64,000 nt of DNA from Hoeflea_A sp965228435 (lineage in GTDB: Bacteria > Pseudomonadota > Alphaproteobacteria > Rhizobiales > Rhizobiaceae). Position numbers and translations under genes: made by a program. Location of the stretch: the NCBI GenBank assembly GCA_965228435.1, contig OZ245818.1, forward strand, positions 2,790,001-2,854,000, read 5' to 3'. The notes beneath the pieces are model-generated. The model was not told where the DNA came from. It made no database searches and saw only the letters and a list, made by a program, of their open reading frames with translations. Positions 62,612 to 64,000 of the stretch are shown here, one piece after another (position 1 is the first letter of the stretch; every line of letters starts with the position of its first letter).

Positions 62612-64000
62612 ATGGACGTGTTTTCTCTACAATCCGAGGTTTACGAGAGAACCAAGGTGGAAGAGATTACCCTGCAAGACTACCTACTTGCATGTCGTGA
62701 AGATGCGGGCATGCGCGCTACAGCGGCGGAACGGATGATCGCCGCAATCGGTGAGCCGGAACTGGTCGACACCAGCCAGGACCAGCGGCTCAGTCGGATA
62801 TTTCTGAACCGGACCATCAAACGCTATCCGGCGTTCGCGGACCTCTATGGCATGGAAGAGACGATCGAGCGCATCGTCGGCTTCTTCCGCCATGCTTCCC
62901 AGGGCCTCGAAGAACGAAAGCAGATCCTCTACCTTCTGGGCCCCGTCGGCGGCGGCAAGTCGACCGTGGCCGAGATCCTCAAACGGCTGATGGAGCAGGA
63001 GCCGATCTATGTGCTCAAGGCCGGCGAACAGGTGTCGCCGGTGTTCGAATCCCCTCTCGGCCTGTTCAATCCCGAGCGCATGGGCGACCTGCTCGAGGAC
63101 AAGTACAACATCCCGCGACGACTGCTGACCGGTCTGATCTCGCCCTGGGCTGTCAAACGGCTGGACGAGTTCGATGGCGACATCTCGAAATTCTCCATCG
63201 CCAAGATCTACCCGTCGAAGCTGCGCCAGGTCGGCGTCACCAAGACCGAACCGGGTGACGAAAACAACCAGGACGTCTCGTCGCTGGTCGGCAAGCTCGA
63301 TATCCGCAAGCTCGAACATCTGAGCCAGAACGACCCCGACGCCTACAGCTATTCGGGCGGCCTCAACCGCACGACGCAAGGGCTCCTGGAATTCGTCGAG
63401 ATGTTCAAGGCTCCGATCAAGGTGCTGCACCCGCTTTTGACCGCGACCCAGGAAGGCTCCTATGTCGGCACTGAGAACATCGGCGCCTTTCCCTATAACG
63501 GCATCATCGTGGCCCACTCCAACGAGGCGGAGTGGCAACAATTCAAGAACAACCGCAACAACGAAGCGTTTCTCGATCGGATCAGCGTCGTCAAGGTGCC
63601 CTACTGCCTGCGCGCCAGCGAGGAATCGCAGATCTATGACAAGCTGTTGCGCGACAGTGCCCTGCGCGAAGCGCAATGCGCGCCGGAGACCCTCGACATC
63701 ATGGCACGTTTCAGCGTGCTGACGCGGCTGCACGACCACGAGAACTCGACGCTTTTGTCAAAGATGCGCGTCTATGACGGCGAGACCCTGAAGGATACGG
63801 ATCCGAAGGCCAAGTCGCTGCAGGAATACCGCGACGTGGCGGGCGCCGACGAGGGCATGAACGGCACCTCCACCCGCTTTGCCTTCAAGGTGCTGTCGGA
63901 GACGTTCAATCACGACACTGACGAGATCGCCGCCGACCCGGTGCATCTGATGTATGTGCTGGAACAGGCGATCAAGCGCGAACAGTTCAGCGAAGAAGTG
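62612..64000 (+). CDS. prkA: PrkA (YeaG) serine protein kinase, 3' truncated by window
   Basis: 463 codons are present, no stop before the window end. The N-terminal AAA-like domain has a Walker A GPVGGGKSTVAEILK (around residue 110), then YVLKAGEQVSPVFESPLGLF, and AFPYNGIIVAHSNEAEWQQF. PrkA proteins are serine kinases of stress and starvation response, usually followed by yeaH and spoVR. The predicted start MDVFSLQSEVYERTKVEEIT has an AGGAAAGG site. The C-terminal kinase part is outside. Confidence 0.95.
   Translation, partial: MDVFSLQSEVYERTKVEEITLQDYLLACREDAGMRATAAERMIAAIGEPELVDTSQDQRLSRIFLNRTIKRYPAFADLYGMEETIERIVGFFRHASQGLEERKQILYLLGPVGGGKSTVAEILKRLMEQEPIYVLKAGEQVSPVFESPLGLFNPERMGDLLEDKYNIPRRLLTGLISPWAVKRLDEFDGDISKFSIAKIYPSKLRQVGVTKTEPGDENNQDVSSLVGKLDIRKLEHLSQNDPDAYSYSGGLNRTTQGLLEFVEMFKAPIKVLHPLLTATQEGSYVGTENIGAFPYNGIIVAHSNEAEWQQFKNNRNNEAFLDRISVVKVPYCLRASEESQIYDKLLRDSALREAQCAPETLDIMARFSVLTRLHDHENSTLLSKMRVYDGETLKDTDPKAKSLQEYRDVAGADEGMNGTSTRFAFKVLSETFNHDTDEIAADPVHLMYVLEQAIKREQFSEEV

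Noticed and set aside
62684..63739. Minus-strand open frame of 351 codons opposite prkA
   Set aside because: The plus strand codes for a clear PrkA kinase; the antisense frame has only compositional bias.

Overview
The window is chromosomal DNA from a high-GC alphaproteobacterium. It most probably belongs to the Hyphomicrobiales (Rhizobiales), near Hoeflea, Phyllobacteriaceae or Aurantimonadaceae; this is judged from gene families only and no genus can be fixed. Pointers are the TrcR/DUF1013 cell-cycle regulator, the 1599-residue NAD-glutamate dehydrogenase, an SdhAF4 (DUF1674) protein, an imuA-imuB-dnaE2 mutagenesis cassette with an alphaproteobacterial GAAC-N7-GAAC SOS box, and the gene string htpX-rsmB-heparinase-purH. 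No tRNA, rRNA, CRISPR array, insertion sequence or prophage is visible.

Positions 1-40.6 kb are mainly housekeeping. They hold two membrane carriers (TauE/SafE, BASS type), then a cobalamin riboswitch with its own intrinsic terminator in front of a small unknown gene. Next come a CitE-like lyase with DUF1737, leuD-ridA-leuB-PAP2, asd, a lytic transglycosylase, carbonic anhydrase with pyridoxal kinase, LemA with two TPM-domain proteins, and the large NAD-GDH. A UMF1-type MFS carrier, purH/heparinase/rsmB/htpX, and two tandem TadG-like von Willebrand proteins follow. The stretch closes with a CFA-type methyltransferase, acs, trcR, a broken ParE/ParD module and the SOS mutagenesis cassette.

Positions 40.6-48.6 kb look accessory and catabolic. 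A GntR regulator faces a VOC enzyme and an alpha/beta hydrolase. A TetR regulator with a LinB-type haloalkane dehalogenase faces a glutathione S-transferase. A LysR regulator faces an aldo/keto reductase with a small membrane protein. Each divergent spacer carries a readable operator: a 15-bp direct repeat, two 14-bp palindromes, and a 26-bp palindrome. This suggests a modular xenobiotic or halo-organic uptake and detoxification region.

Positions 48.7-62.2 kb mix signalling and small stand-alone enzymes. Two adjacent class III nucleotide cyclases are present: a membrane sensor type and a DUF427-fused soluble type. With them are VOC, MaoC, GFA, DUF2087, metallophosphoesterase, GNAT, PTP-like, GlxA and AraC regulators, a DUF533 protein, a ribbon-helix-helix-like protein divergent from an unknown gene, and an EamA carrier. 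The window ends inside prkA, a serine protein kinase of the YeaG family.
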